Shown here one piece after another: positions 1 to 9,570 of a DNA stretch of 64,000 nt. Made by a program: the position numbers and the translations under genes. Within the stretch, counting starts at the first letter, position 1; every line of letters begins with the position of its first letter. This DNA comes from an uncultured Clostridia bacterium (GTDB lineage Bacteria > Bacillota > Clostridia > TANB77 > CAG-465). The notes under the pieces are model-generated. The model saw only the letters and a program-made list of their open reading frames with translations. It ran no database searches and was not told the origin of the DNA. The stretch spans positions 45,718-109,717 of the forward strand of contig CAKPEI010000005.1 of assembly GCA_934149365.1 (NCBI GenBank), read 5' to 3'.

Positions 1-3000
1 CTAGTTTTCTATTAGCTTTCTTAAACTCATTTATATCTATTACAGAGCCTGCTATTAAATCAGTATCTCCGGCATCTTTTACTTTAATCTTTCTAAGCAT
101 TTGTTTTGCAACAATTTCTATATGCTTATCATTAATATGAACACCTTGAGTTCTATATACTTTTTGGACTTCTTCTGTTAAGTAGTTTTGAACTGCTTCT
201 TCACCTTTAATACGAATTATATCGTGTGGATTTAATGAACCTTCTGTAATTCTATCTCCAGCTTCTAATTCATCACCGTCTTTAACAGACAATCTCATAC
301 CAAAAGGTATTACGTAAGTTTCAGCTTGTTTATCATTAGACATTACAGTTACTGTCTTGTTAGTTCCGTTGTCTCCTAATTTAACTGTTCCTGCTATCTC
401 TGTTATCATAGCAACACCCTTAGGTTTTCTAGCTTCAAATAATTCTTCAACTCTAGGAAGACCTTGTGTTATATCTCCACCAGCGACACCACCAGAATGG
501 AAAGTTCTCATTGTAAGCTGAGTACCTGGCTCACCTATTGATTGAGCAGCTATTATACCAACAGCTTCGCCTATTGTAATAGGTTCTCCTGTAGCTAAGT
601 TTCTACCATAACATTTAGCACATACTCCTCTACCCAAATCACAAGTAAGTACTGATCTAACTTTTACTCTTGTATTTCCAGCTTTAACTATTTTTTCTGC
701 TAAATCTGCTGTTACATATGTATTTCTTTCAGCAACAATATTTCCTTCTTCGTCTTTTACATCTTCAGCTAAATATCTTCCTTCTAGTCTTTCTTCAAGT
801 TTTTCAATTGGCTCTCCACTTTCCATTATTGCTTCAACATATATACCATCATGAGTTCCACAATCATCTTCCATAACAATAACATCTTGGTTAACGTCAA
901 CCAATCTTCTTGTTAAGTAACCTGAGTCAGCTGTTCTTAAAGCTGTATCTGTTAAACCTTTTCTAGCACCGTGTGTAGAAATGAAGTACTCTAAAACGTC
1001 TAGCCCATCTCTAAAGCTTGAACGGATAGGTATTTCAACTGTTTCACCAGATGTATTAGCCATAAGTCCACGGATACCACCCAATTGTCTTATCTGAGTT
1101 GGGTTACCTCTGGCTCCTGTATGTGCCATCATGAATACTGGATTTAATGTGTTTTTGTTGTTCATTATAGCGGCTTGAATATCATCAGTTGCTTTAGACC
1201 ATATTTTGATAATTTCATTATGTCTTTCTTCATCAGATATAAGACCACGTTTAAAGTTCTTACGTATTATTTCAACTTTCTTTTCTGCATCGTTTAGGAT
1301 TCCTTCTCTTTCTTCTGGAACCTCTATATCAGATATTGATACAGTTACAGCTCCTTTAGTAGAATATTTGAAGCCTAATGCTTTAATATCATCAAGAACT
1401 TCAGCAGTTCTTGCAATACCATGTTTTGCAATACATTTATCTATTATAACACCAAGTTCTTTCTTTCTAACAGGGAATTCAATTTCTCTTACTAGATTGT
1501 TTTCAGGTTTTGTTCTATCAACAAATCCTAAATCCTGTGGTATTATTTCATTAAATATCATCTTACCAACAGTTGTTTCAATTAGTCCTGTAACAGTTTC
1601 GCCGTTTATTTCCTTTGAAACTCTTATCTTCATCTTAGCATGAAGACCTAAAACTCTAGCATCATACGCCATCATAGCTTCGTCTAAGTTGAAGAATGTC
1701 ATACCTTCACCTTTTTCACCAGGAACTTCTAATGTTAAATAGTAACTTCCTAATATCATATCTTGTGTAGGTACAGCTACTGGTTTACCATCTTGAAGTT
1801 TTAATAGGTTATTTGATGCAAGCATTAAGAATTTAGCTTCTGATTGAGCTTCTGGTGATAGAGGTACGTGAACAGCCATCTGGTCACCATCGAAGTCAGC
1901 GTTAAATGCTGTACATACTAATGGGTGCAATTTAATTGCTCTACCTTCTACTAGAACAGGTTCAAAAGCTTGAATACCAAGTCTGTGAAGTGTAGGTGCA
2001 CGGTTTAGAAGTACTGGTCTATCTTTAATAACTTCTTCTAGAACATCCCATACTTCAACTGCTGCTCTTTCTACCATTCTTTTAGCATTCTTTATGTTGA
2101 AAGCCATTCCTCTTTTTACTAATTCTTTCATTACAAATGGTTTGAATAATTCAAGTGCCATTTCTCTTGGAAGGCCACATTGATATATTTTAAGTTCAGG
2201 TCCAACAACGATAACTGAACGTCCTGAATAGTCAACTCTCTTACCAAGTAAGTTTTGTCTAAATCTACCTTGTTTACCTTTAAGCATATCTGATAAAGAT
2301 TTTAAAGGTCTATTTCCAGCTCCTGTTACTGGTCTACCACGTCTGCCATTGTCTATCAATGCGTCAACTGACTCTTGTAACATTCTCTTTTCATTACGTA
2401 TTATAATGTCTGGAGCTTCTAATTCTAGTAATCTTTTTAATCTGTTATTTCTGTTTATAACTCTTCTATATAAATCATTTAAATCAGAAGTTGCAAATCT
2501 ACCACCATCTAATTGTACCATTGGTCTTAATTCTGGTGGAATAACTGGAATTACATCAAGTATCATCCATTCAGGTCTGTTTCCAGATTTAACAAATGCT
2601 TCAACTGTTTCTAGTCTTTTAATTAACTTTGGCCTCTTTTGAGCAGATGCTTTTTCTAAACTAGTTCTTATTTCTTTTTCTAATTTTTCAAGATCTACTT
2701 CTTGTAATAGTTTCTTAACAGCTTCTGCACCCATACCAACTTCAAATGAACCTCTGCCATATTTTTCTATAGCTTCTCTATATTCTTTTTCATTTATAAT
2801 TTGTTTGTATGTAAGACCTGTATCTTTTGCATCAAGAACTATATAAGATGCAAAATATATTACTCTTTCAAGAGCCTTTGGAGAAAGGTCTAGTATCAAG
2901 CTCATTCTACTTGGTATGCCCTTAAAATACCAAATATGTGATACTGGTGTTGCTAGTTCAACGTGACCCATTCTCTCTCTTCTTACGCTCTTTTTAGTTA

Positions 3001-3247
3001 CCTCAACGCCACATCTGTCGCAGATAATTCCTTTATATCTAACTTTCTTGTATTTACCACAATAACATTCCCAATCTTTTGTAGGTCCAAAAATCTTTTC
3101 ACAGAAAAGTCCATCTCTTTCAGGTTTAAGGGTTCTGTAATTAATAGTTTCTGGTTTCTTAACTTCACCTTTTGACCATTCTCTCATTTTGTCTGGTGAT
3201 GCAAGTCCGATTCTCAATCTATCAAAATTTTCTACTTCACTTTGCAT
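1..3247 (-). CDS. rpoC: DNA-directed RNA polymerase subunit beta' (3' end outside window)
   Basis: This is the catalytic beta' subunit of RNA polymerase; about 1082 codons are present and the C-terminus runs off the left edge, roughly 100 residues short of the usual family length. The zinc-binding N-terminus is visible with cysteines near residues 61, 63, 76 and 79. The catalytic magnesium loop NADFDGDQM lies near residues 447-456. The last visible residues include the GDTDLIAGS stretch typical of the C-terminal region. The ATG at 3247 is preceded by a strong AAGGAGG site. The start lies 20 bases downstream of the rpoB stop, so the two genes form one operon. Confidence 0.98.
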   Translation of the reverse strand, partial: MQSEVENFDRLRIGLASPDKMREWSKGEVKKPETINYRTLKPERDGLFCEKIFGPTKDWECYCGKYKKVRYKGIICDRCGVEVTKKSVRRERMGHVELATPVSHIWYFKGIPSRMSLILDLSPKALERVIYFASYIVLDAKDTGLTYKQIINEKEYREAIEKYGRGSFEVGMGAEAVKKLLQEVDLEKLEKEIRTSLEKASAQKRPKLIKRLETVEAFVKSGNRPEWMILDVIPVIPPELRPMVQLDGGRFATSDLNDLYRRVINRNNRLKRLLELEAPDIIIRNEKRMLQESVDALIDNGRRGRPVTGAGNRPLKSLSDMLKGKQGRFRQNLLGKRVDYSGRSVIVVGPELKIYQCGLPREMALELFKPFVMKELVKRGMAFNIKNAKRMVERAAVEVWDVLEEVIKDRPVLLNRAPTLHRLGIQAFEPVLVEGRAIKLHPLVCTAFNADFDGDQMAVHVPLSPEAQSEAKFLMLASNNLLKLQDGKPVAVPTQDMILGSYYLTLEVPGEKGEGMTFFNLDEAMMAYDARVLGLHAKMKIRVSKEINGETVTGLIETTVGKMIFNEIIPQDLGFVDRTKPENNLVREIEFPVRKKELGVIIDKCIAKHGIARTAEVLDDIKALGFKYSTKGAVTVSISDIEVPEEREGILNDAEKKVEIIRKNFKRGLISDEERHNEIIKIWSKATDDIQAAIMNNKNTLNPVFMMAHTGARGNPTQIRQLGGIRGLMANTSGETVEIPIRSSFRDGLDVLEYFISTHGARKGLTDTALRTADSGYLTRRLVDVNQDVIVMEDDCGTHDGIYVEAIMESGEPIEKLEERLEGRYLAEDVKDEEGNIVAERNTYVTADLAEKIVKAGNTRVKVRSVLTCDLGRGVCAKCYGRNLATGEPITIGEAVGIIAAQSIGEPGTQLTMRTFHSGGVAGGDITQGLPRVEELFEARKPKGVAMITEIAGTVKLGDNGTNKTVTVMSNDKQAETYVIPFGMRLSVKDGDELEAGDRITEGSLNPHDIIRIKGEEAVQNYLTEEVQKVYRTQGVHINDKHIEIVAKQMLRKIKVKDAGDTDLIAGSVIDINEFKKANRKL

Positions 3248-3266
3248 TTACTTTACCTCCTTATCC

Positions 3267-6200
3267 CTATTCTTCTATAAAGACATCATCAATTTCATCA
3301 ATGTCTTGTATTTGGATTCCTGATATATCATCAATAACTGTTTCTTCTTCATCATTCGCTTCTAATACAAATTCATCAGGATCTTCTTCTATTCCTGGAT
3401 CCTCTGTTGGAGCTTCAAATTCACCTTCGTGTAATGTATCCACAGTTTCTTTTATTTCTACTTGTTCATTATGGTTATATAACTTCATATCAAGTCCTAA
3501 ACTTTGTAATTCTTTTATAAGTACTCTAAATGACTCTGGTATTCCAGGTTCTGGAACAGCTTCACCTTTTACAATTGCTTCGTACGTTTTAAGTCTTCCT
3601 GTAACATCATCTGATTTTACAGTTAATATTTCTTGAAGTGCATATGCAGCACCGTAGGCTTCAAGAGCCCAAACTTCCATCTCACCAAATCTCTGTCCAC
3701 CAAATTGTGCTTTACCACCAAGAGGTTGTTGTGTAACTAATGAGTATGGTCCAATAGAACGAGCATGTATCTTGTCGTCTACCAAATGGTGAAGTTTCAA
3801 CATGTACATTATACCGACTGTAACTGGCATATCAAATGGTTCTCCACTTCTACCATCATATACTGTTGTTTTACATGTTTTGCTTAGTCCTTGTTGTTCA
3901 AATAATTCTTCTATATCTTCTTCCTTGGCACCATCAAATACTGGTGTTGCTATCTTCCAGCCAAGCATTTTAGCAACATATCCTAAATGTACTTCTAATA
4001 CCTGACCTATGTTCATACGAGAAGGTACTCCAAGTGGATTTAACACTATTTGAAGTGGTGTACCATCAGGTAGGTAAGGCATGTCTTCTCTTGGAAGTAT
4101 ACGAGAAATAACACCTTTGTTACCATGACGTCCAGCCATTTTATCTCCAACTGATATTTTTCTCTTTTGTGCTATATAAATTCTAACTACTTTGTTAACC
4201 CCTGGTGCTAGTTCATCAGATGTTTCTCTTGTAAATATCTTAACATCTACTATTGTACCAGCTTCTCCATGAGGAACTCTAAGTGAAGTATCTCTTACTT
4301 CTCTTGATTTTTCTCCAAATATAGCTCTTAATAGCTTTTCTTCAGCAGTAAGTTCTGTTTCTCCTTTTGGTGTTACCTTACCAACCAGGATATCTCCAGG
4401 TCTTACTTCTGCACCAATTCTTATAATACCATTTTCGTCTAAGTCTTTTAATGCATCATCACCAACATTTGGTATCTCTCTTGTTATTTCTTCAGGTCCT
4501 AACTTAGTATCTCTTGATTCACAGTCGTAATCTTCAATATGTATTGATGTCAATACATCATTTTTTACTAAATCTTCAGATATTAGTATAGCATCCTCGT
4601 AGTTATAACCTTCCCATGTCATGAAACCAATTAGAATGTTCTTACCAAGTGACATTTCTCCATTATTTGTTGATGCACCGTCTGCTAAAACGTCACCTTT
4701 TTTAACCTTTTCACCTTTTTTAACAACAGGTTTTTGGTTAATACATGTACCTGCATTTGAACGTTTATATTTAGTTAATCTATGTTCTTCTGTTCCTTTT
4801 TTACCTTCTACTATTATCTTATCAGCGCTTACATATTTAACTACACCATCTTGGCCAGCTAAAATACATACACCTGAGTCAATTGCTGCTTTATATTCCA
4901 TACCTGTTCCAACAATCGGACTTTCAGTTGTAAGAAGTGGAACTGCTTGACGTTGCATGTTTGATCCCATAAGGGCACGGTTTGCATCATCATTTTCTAG
5001 GAATGGTATCATAGCTGTAGCAACAGAAACCAATTGTTTTGGAGATACGTCCATGTAGTCAACTTTTTCTCTTTCAATTTCTATTGTTTCATCCTGACAT
5101 CTTGCTTTAACTATTTTGTTTGCAAATCTATTTTCTTCATCTAACTTTTCGTTAGCTTGTGCAACAACAAATCCATCTTCTGTATCTGCTGTCATATATA
5201 CAATTTCATTTAATACTTTTCCAGTTTCTTTATCTACTGGTCTATATGGAGCTTCAATAAATCCATATCTATTTATCTTAGCATAAGTAGACAATGAACT
5301 TATAAGACCAATGTTTGGTCCTTCAGGAGATTCTATAGGACAAAGTCTTCCATAGTGAGTATAGTGAACGTCACGTACTTCCATACCAGCTCTTTCTCTT
5401 GATAAACCTCCAGGTCCAAGTGCAGATATTCTTCTCTTATGAGTTAATTCTGCAAGTGGGTTATTATGATCCATGAATTGTGAAAGCTGACTGCTTCCAA
5501 AGAATTCTTTTATTGCACCAACAACTGGTTTTATATTTATTAATGCTTGTGGAGTTGCAATGTCTAAATCTTGTGTAGCCATTCTTTCACGAACAACTCT
5601 TTCAAGTCTTGTAAGACCTATTCTAAATTGGTTTTGTAAAAGTTCACCAACACATCTTACTCTTCTGTTTCCTAAATGGTCAATATCTTCTATTTTACCC
5701 ATTCCATAATTAAAGTTTAAGAAGTAGTTTATAGAAGCAATTATATCGTCCATTGTTATATATTTTATAACTAATTTCTCTCTATTCTTTGCAATAGCTT
5801 CTTTTAATTCTTTTTCTTTTACATCTCCTAATTCATCAAGTAAATCTTTTAATGCCGGTATGTAAACTTCCTCTTTAATTACATTTTTATCTATATCTAT
5901 ACCTAAATATTTTGAAATGTCTACAGTATTATTACCTATAACTTTAACTTTCTTGCCTTCGACATCAACATATACAATATTTATTCCTAAATTCTTTATT
6001 TGCTCTGCAACATCTTTTGATATTACTTCACCTTTTTTAACTAAAAGTTCGCCGTCTTCTGTAACAACATTTTCAGCTGCAACTTTTCCAGCTACTCTTG
6101 TGCCTATATTTAACTTCTTGTTGTATTTATATCTACCTACTCTTGATAGGTCATATCTTCTTGCATCAAATAATAAACCGAAAAGTAAAGACTTAGCAGC

Positions 6201-6941
6201 GTCAACATGTAATGGTTCGCCTGGTCTTAATTTTTTGTATATTTCAAGTAATGCATCATCAGTAGTCTTTATTGGGTCCTTAGCCATTGTTTCAGCTAAT
6301 ATATCATCTTCAAACAATTCTAATATTTCGCTATCTTTTTCAAAGCCTAATGCTCTTATTAATGTAGTCATAGGAACTTTTCTTGTTCTGTCAACTCTTG
6401 CCCATTGCATATCTTGAGCATCAGTTTCATACTCTAACCATGTACCTCTGTTTGGCATAACTGTAGCTGTATATAAGAATTTACCAGTCTTGTCTCTTGA
6501 TTTATCAAAATATACACCAGGAGATCTAACAAGCTGACTTACTACAACTCTTTCTGCACCATTTATAACGAATGTACCATTATCTGTCATAAGAGGGAAA
6601 TCGCCCATAAATATTTCCTGCTCTTTTATTTCTCCTGTTTCTTTATTCATTAATCTTGTTTTAACTTGTAAACGTGATGCATATGTTGTGCTTCTTTCCT
6701 TTGCTTCCTCTATTGTATACTTAGTTTCATCTTCTAGTCTATAATCAACAAATTCTAGCATTAGATTTCCAGAATAGTCAACAATAGGTGATATGTCTGC
6801 AAATACATCTTTCAATCCAGACTCCAAAAACCATTTATATGATGATTTTTGAACCTCAATTAAATCAGGCATATCGATAATCTCTTCGATTTTAGAAAAA
6901 CTCATTCTACTTGTTTTTCCATTTTTTACTTCATGAACCAC
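3267..6941 (-). CDS. rpoB: DNA-directed RNA polymerase subunit beta
   Basis: This is the beta subunit of RNA polymerase, 1224 residues from the chosen start. The reading frame is open from an ATG at 6956, but that codon has no Shine-Dalgarno. GGAGGGA at 6954-6948 sits six bases before a GTG at 6941, giving the usual start V/M-VHEVKNGKTSRMSF. The rifampicin-binding region around residue 480 (SSQLSQFMDHNNPL, then THKRRISALGPGG) carries the residues found in rifampicin-sensitive enzymes at the positions matching E. coli D516, H526 and S531. It is followed by rpoC. rplJ/rplL do not precede it here; instead there is a leader of about 190 bases with its own promoter. Confidence 0.98.
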   Translation of the reverse strand: MVHEVKNGKTSRMSFSKIEEIIDMPDLIEVQKSSYKWFLESGLKDVFADISPIVDYSGNLMLEFVDYRLEDETKYTIEEAKERSTTYASRLQVKTRLMNKETGEIKEQEIFMGDFPLMTDNGTFVINGAERVVVSQLVRSPGVYFDKSRDKTGKFLYTATVMPNRGTWLEYETDAQDMQWARVDRTRKVPMTTLIRALGFEKDSEILELFEDDILAETMAKDPIKTTDDALLEIYKKLRPGEPLHVDAAKSLLFGLLFDARRYDLSRVGRYKYNKKLNIGTRVAGKVAAENVVTEDGELLVKKGEVISKDVAEQIKNLGINIVYVDVEGKKVKVIGNNTVDISKYLGIDIDKNVIKEEVYIPALKDLLDELGDVKEKELKEAIAKNREKLVIKYITMDDIIASINYFLNFNYGMGKIEDIDHLGNRRVRCVGELLQNQFRIGLTRLERVVRERMATQDLDIATPQALINIKPVVGAIKEFFGSSQLSQFMDHNNPLAELTHKRRISALGPGGLSRERAGMEVRDVHYTHYGRLCPIESPEGPNIGLISSLSTYAKINRYGFIEAPYRPVDKETGKVLNEIVYMTADTEDGFVVAQANEKLDEENRFANKIVKARCQDETIEIEREKVDYMDVSPKQLVSVATAMIPFLENDDANRALMGSNMQRQAVPLLTTESPIVGTGMEYKAAIDSGVCILAGQDGVVKYVSADKIIVEGKKGTEEHRLTKYKRSNAGTCINQKPVVKKGEKVKKGDVLADGASTNNGEMSLGKNILIGFMTWEGYNYEDAILISEDLVKNDVLTSIHIEDYDCESRDTKLGPEEITREIPNVGDDALKDLDENGIIRIGAEVRPGDILVGKVTPKGETELTAEEKLLRAIFGEKSREVRDTSLRVPHGEAGTIVDVKIFTRETSDELAPGVNKVVRIYIAQKRKISVGDKMAGRHGNKGVISRILPREDMPYLPDGTPLQIVLNPLGVPSRMNIGQVLEVHLGYVAKMLGWKIATPVFDGAKEEDIEELFEQQGLSKTCKTTVYDGRSGEPFDMPVTVGIMYMLKLHHLVDDKIHARSIGPYSLVTQQPLGGKAQFGGQRFGEMEVWALEAYGAAYALQEILTVKSDDVTGRLKTYEAIVKGEAVPEPGIPESFRVLIKELQSLGLDMKLYNHNEQVEIKETVDTLHEGEFEAPTEDPGIEEDPDEFVLEANDEEETVIDDISGIQIQDIDEIDDVFIEE

Positions 6942-6992
6942 AATAAATCCCTCCATTTTTCTATATTTACATAAAAATTTGCAAAAGACAAC

Positions 6993-7025
6993 AAAAAACC
7001 AAATTGGTTTTTTATGTTAAACCAA
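6993..7025 (-). promoter_or_regulatory. Possible attenuator in the rpoB leader
   Basis: Read on the minus strand, three short segments can pair in two exclusive ways. Segment B (7013-7004) forms an eight-pair AAAAAACC/GGTTTTTT hairpin with segment C (7002-6993), which ends in a run of T like a weak terminator. Segment A (7025-7019, TTGGTTT) can instead pair with AAACCAA in segment B and prevent that hairpin. The arrangement resembles a transcription attenuator, but the stem has only two G-C pairs, so termination strength is uncertain. Confidence 0.45.
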
Positions 7026-7142
7026 CTCAGTTTTTTATAATAAATTGTTATCCCGTTACAAATCTTTTTTTCAACTAATACTACCATCCTTCTGTATTTT
7101 AGTTTACATATTTTTCTGATAGTTCTCGAAAATATTTGTTTT

Positions 7143-7171
7143 ATTATATCATGTGAATTTTAAATTGTCAA
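7143..7171 (-). promoter_or_regulatory. Sigma-A promoter of rpoB-rpoC
   Basis: On the minus strand TTGACA (7171-7166) and TATAAT (7148-7143) are separated by exactly 17 bases, a perfect vegetative promoter. The start site would be near 7136, leaving a leader of roughly 190 bases before rpoB. Confidence 0.9.
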
Positions 7172-7236
7172 CTTTTTTTATCATTTTCTACAATTTTTTA
7201 TGCACTTTATAAGTACTTTTTTAATATACATAAAAT

Positions 7237-7268
7237 AGCCATGCTGAGGTAGAGAAAATAGCATGGCT
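7237..7268 (-). terminator. Rho-independent terminator after the surface-protein gene
   Basis: A perfect nine-base inverted repeat AGCCATGCT/AGCATGGCT with a 14-base loop lies 30 bases past the stop of the 7298-8581 gene and is followed on the minus strand by a short T-rich tail. It separates that gene from the rpoB promoter. Confidence 0.75.
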
Positions 7269-7297
7269 AAATATATGTTAATGGCTAAACATAAACA

Positions 7298-8581
7298 CTA
7301 CACATTGTGATATTCTGTGTTATGTTTTTTCCTATTAACTGCTGATAATATAATTACTCCTGTTAAGCTTATACCTAACATTCCTACATACATAAAAATG
7401 TTGTCTTTAGTATTTGGATTTGTTATACCCTCTTTGGCTATTGTAAAATTAGTTACTGCAACTTTTCCATTTGAGAATTTAACTTTCAATGTATGTTTGC
7501 CAACTGACAACGTTTTTAAATAATTGTTTTTTAAAATTATAATTGTACTTCCAGATTTAGAATCAAAGTTTGCAACGTCTAGTTTTACACCATCTATATA
7601 TACTTCATTTTCAAAAAGACTATATTCAGCATCAATTCTAAATGTTGCGTTATTTGATTTATTTATAACGTATGATTGATTTTGTCCCTCTAGGAAGGTA
7701 TACTCTCCCTCAGATGCATTTTCATTTGCGTATTTAAAAGTAAATTCATAAGTACATCTAGTATAGTAATCTGTTCTTGTTTCATTTATAATACCACCTT
7801 CAGTGCCGTCATATTGTAACTTTGATCCAGTATACTGAGTTTTCATTCCCGTGAATTTTTCTTCTTTTTTATCTCCTACGTTTACAGCTGTAATTATCGC
7901 TTTATTTTCTGATTTATTTCCTACTATCTTTATAACCGCTTCACTTTCATTTTCTGTTGCTAATAGACCATTATAGTCTCTTTTATAGTATATTGTTTTT
8001 TCTAAATCAGCAAATGTTTTTAGTCCAACGGTTAACTGATCGACTTTCGTAAAATCTATTACATATGATTTACCTTCTGATAAATCTATAATTCCTGTAG
8101 AAGTAGTATTGTCATAAACATTTTCAACTTTTGTGTTAACGATAGTTCTCGCTCTTTCAAGTTTAACATCTAATGTGCCACTAAATTTACTTGACTCTAA
8201 TTTAAATGTAGAGCTAGCTTCGCCTGATACTGCAGTAATAGAATAATACCAATTATTAATATTTAATCTTACTGGTGCAATTCCCACAACGCTTCCAGTA
8301 TCTTCGCCAGGAATTTCTTGTATTACAAATTTATAATCAGCTTCATTTAAATCAATTACCATATTATTTGAAATATTAGTAACTATATCATCTCCTTTGA
8401 ACAATTGTATTTTTCCTACTTTAGTATATTCTACATAATCATCATAAATAGTTCCACCTTTAAAATTTAATGTAACTTCGTTTTTAGTAGCTGCATATAC
8501 TTTATTTGAAGCTAATGGGAACACCAAACTAGCAAGCAAACATACTATTCCTAACATTACTATAATTTTATTACTTTTCAT
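7298..8581 (-). CDS. Secreted surface protein with sortase-like C-terminal tail
   Basis: I do not recognise a named family. The 427-residue protein starts with a signal peptide (basic MKSNK, hydrophobic core, likely cleavage after VYAA near residue 31). A long region rich in beta-type sequence follows. It ends with NPNTKDN, a hydrophobic segment of about 20 residues and the basic RKK, which is the layout of a sortase sorting signal, here of an NPxT-like rather than LPxTG type. It probably sits on the outer face of the membrane or is linked to the wall. No sortase is encoded in the window. The gene has an AAGGAG site nine bases before ATG and stands alone between terminators. Confidence 0.7.
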   Translation of the reverse strand: MKSNKIIVMLGIVCLLASLVFPLASNKVYAATKNEVTLNFKGGTIYDDYVEYTKVGKIQLFKGDDIVTNISNNMVIDLNEADYKFVIQEIPGEDTGSVVGIAPVRLNINNWYYSITAVSGEASSTFKLESSKFSGTLDVKLERARTIVNTKVENVYDNTTSTGIIDLSEGKSYVIDFTKVDQLTVGLKTFADLEKTIYYKRDYNGLLATENESEAVIKIVGNKSENKAIITAVNVGDKKEEKFTGMKTQYTGSKLQYDGTEGGIINETRTDYYTRCTYEFTFKYANENASEGEYTFLEGQNQSYVINKSNNATFRIDAEYSLFENEVYIDGVKLDVANFDSKSGSTIIILKNNYLKTLSVGKHTLKVKFSNGKVAVTNFTIAKEGITNPNTKDNIFMYVGMLGISLTGVIILSAVNRKKHNTEYHNV

Positions 8582-8696
8582 GTAATTTTTCTCCTTCCAT
8601 ATAACATATCTGATTTTATCACATAATATTTTATATTATAGGTTTTTTACCAAATTTACCGTGACACTTTGGTAACCAGGCGTTTTGATAAAAACA

Positions 8697-8728
8697 AACA
8701 GTAAGTATCAATAATCCAACTTACTGTT
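8697..8728 (-). terminator. Terminator after the deaminase gene
   Basis: AACAGTAAGT/ACTTACTGTT forms a perfect ten-pair stem, followed on the minus strand by TGTTTTTAT. It ends transcription of the 8747-9223 gene. Confidence 0.8.
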
Positions 8729-8746
8729 AAATATTTTTAATATATA

Positions 8747-9223
8747 TTATTCCTTTTCGAGCATTTCTATTCCTTCGTCATTTTCTATCCAATCTTTTAC
8801 ATTTACAGTCTCATAGTTATCTTTGTCTATTCTATATATAACTTTTTCTATGCCAGCATTAATAAGTATACGTTTACACATAATACAACATTCTGCTTTA
8901 GCATATTTATCGAATTCTAAGCCAGTCAGATATATATTGGCTCCCATGCAATTTTTTCTGCCAGCTGATATACAAGCGTTTGCTTCTGCATGGACACTTC
9001 TACATAACTCATATCTCTCGCCAGATTTTATATTTTTCTCTTGTCTTAAACATCTGCCTATTTCGTTGCAATTTTTTCTACCTCTTGGAGCTCCATTATA
9101 ACCAGTAGATATTATTTCGTCATCTCTTACAATTACCGCCCCATATTGCCTTCTAAGGCAAGTAGAACGTTTAGCAACCATTTCAGCTATGTCTAAATAA
9201 TAATTAATTTTATCTCTTCTCAT
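8747..9223 (-). CDS. comEB: dCMP deaminase-family protein (ComEB-like)
   Basis: The protein belongs to the zinc-dependent cytidine/deoxycytidylate deaminases; the likely reaction is dCMP to dUMP, feeding dTMP synthesis. The zinc and catalytic residues are visible as HAEANA and the downstream CCIMC. A TGYNGAPRG stretch typical of dCMP deaminases precedes them. The open frame reaches up to 9250, but only the ATG at 9223 has a Shine-Dalgarno (AAGAGGTG, four bases away), and the longer form would begin inside a terminator hairpin, so 9223 is preferred. The length, 158 residues, fits the family. The name ComEB rests on family likeness; no competence genes are nearby. Confidence 0.85.
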   Translation of the reverse strand: MRRDKINYYLDIAEMVAKRSTCLRRQYGAVIVRDDEIISTGYNGAPRGRKNCNEIGRCLRQEKNIKSGERYELCRSVHAEANACISAGRKNCMGANIYLTGLEFDKYAKAECCIMCKRILINAGIEKVIYRIDKDNYETVNVKDWIENDEGIEMLEKE

Positions 9224-9235
9224 AAAACACCTCTT

Positions 9236-9262
9236 AAAAAAATCACCCATTAAAGAGTGATT
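9236..9262 (-). terminator. Terminator between the zinc-ribbon gene and comEB
   Basis: On the minus strand AATCAC/GTGATT forms a hairpin followed by seven T. It lies just after the stop of the 9275-9427 gene and just upstream of comEB, so it may end the former or attenuate the latter. Confidence 0.75.
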
Positions 9263-9274
9263 ACATAAATATAC

Positions 9275-9427
9275 TTAGTTGTTATTTCTGTTTTTCTTAG
9301 CTATTCTGCATTCTTTGCATCTAACTGGATCATTTTCAAAACCTTTTTCTTTGTAAAATTCTTGTTCGCCAGCTGTAAATACAAATTCACATCCACAATC
9401 TTTACAAACAATTGTCTTATCTTCCAT
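9275..9427 (-). CDS. Small zinc-ribbon protein
   Basis: A 50-residue protein, MEDKTIVCKDCGCEF at its start, carrying two CxxC pairs (VCKDC and RCKEC) about 30 residues apart. This is the pattern of the small zinc-ribbon family found in many Firmicutes, whose function is unknown. The ATG at 9427 has an AGGAGG site (AAAGGAGGAAATAACA upstream). The C-terminus is basic and asparagine-rich. A terminator follows directly. Confidence 0.85.
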   Translation of the reverse strand: MEDKTIVCKDCGCEFVFTAGEQEFYKEKGFENDPVRCKECRIAKKNRNNN

Positions 9428-9570
9428 TGTTATTTCCTCCTTTTAAGTAAATTAGATTATATTTTTTATTTCACATTTAATCACTTAAAGGGGAAATTTT
9501 TAAAATATTAATCACACTTCCTGTATTATAGCTTAATTTTATAGGTTTTGCAAGTGTATACATGTTATTT

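Noticed and set aside
3172..6417. Several plus-strand frames of 67-166 codons opposite rpoB
   Set aside because: They are Ser/Phe-rich shadow frames of a highly conserved gene on the other strand, without ribosome-binding sites.
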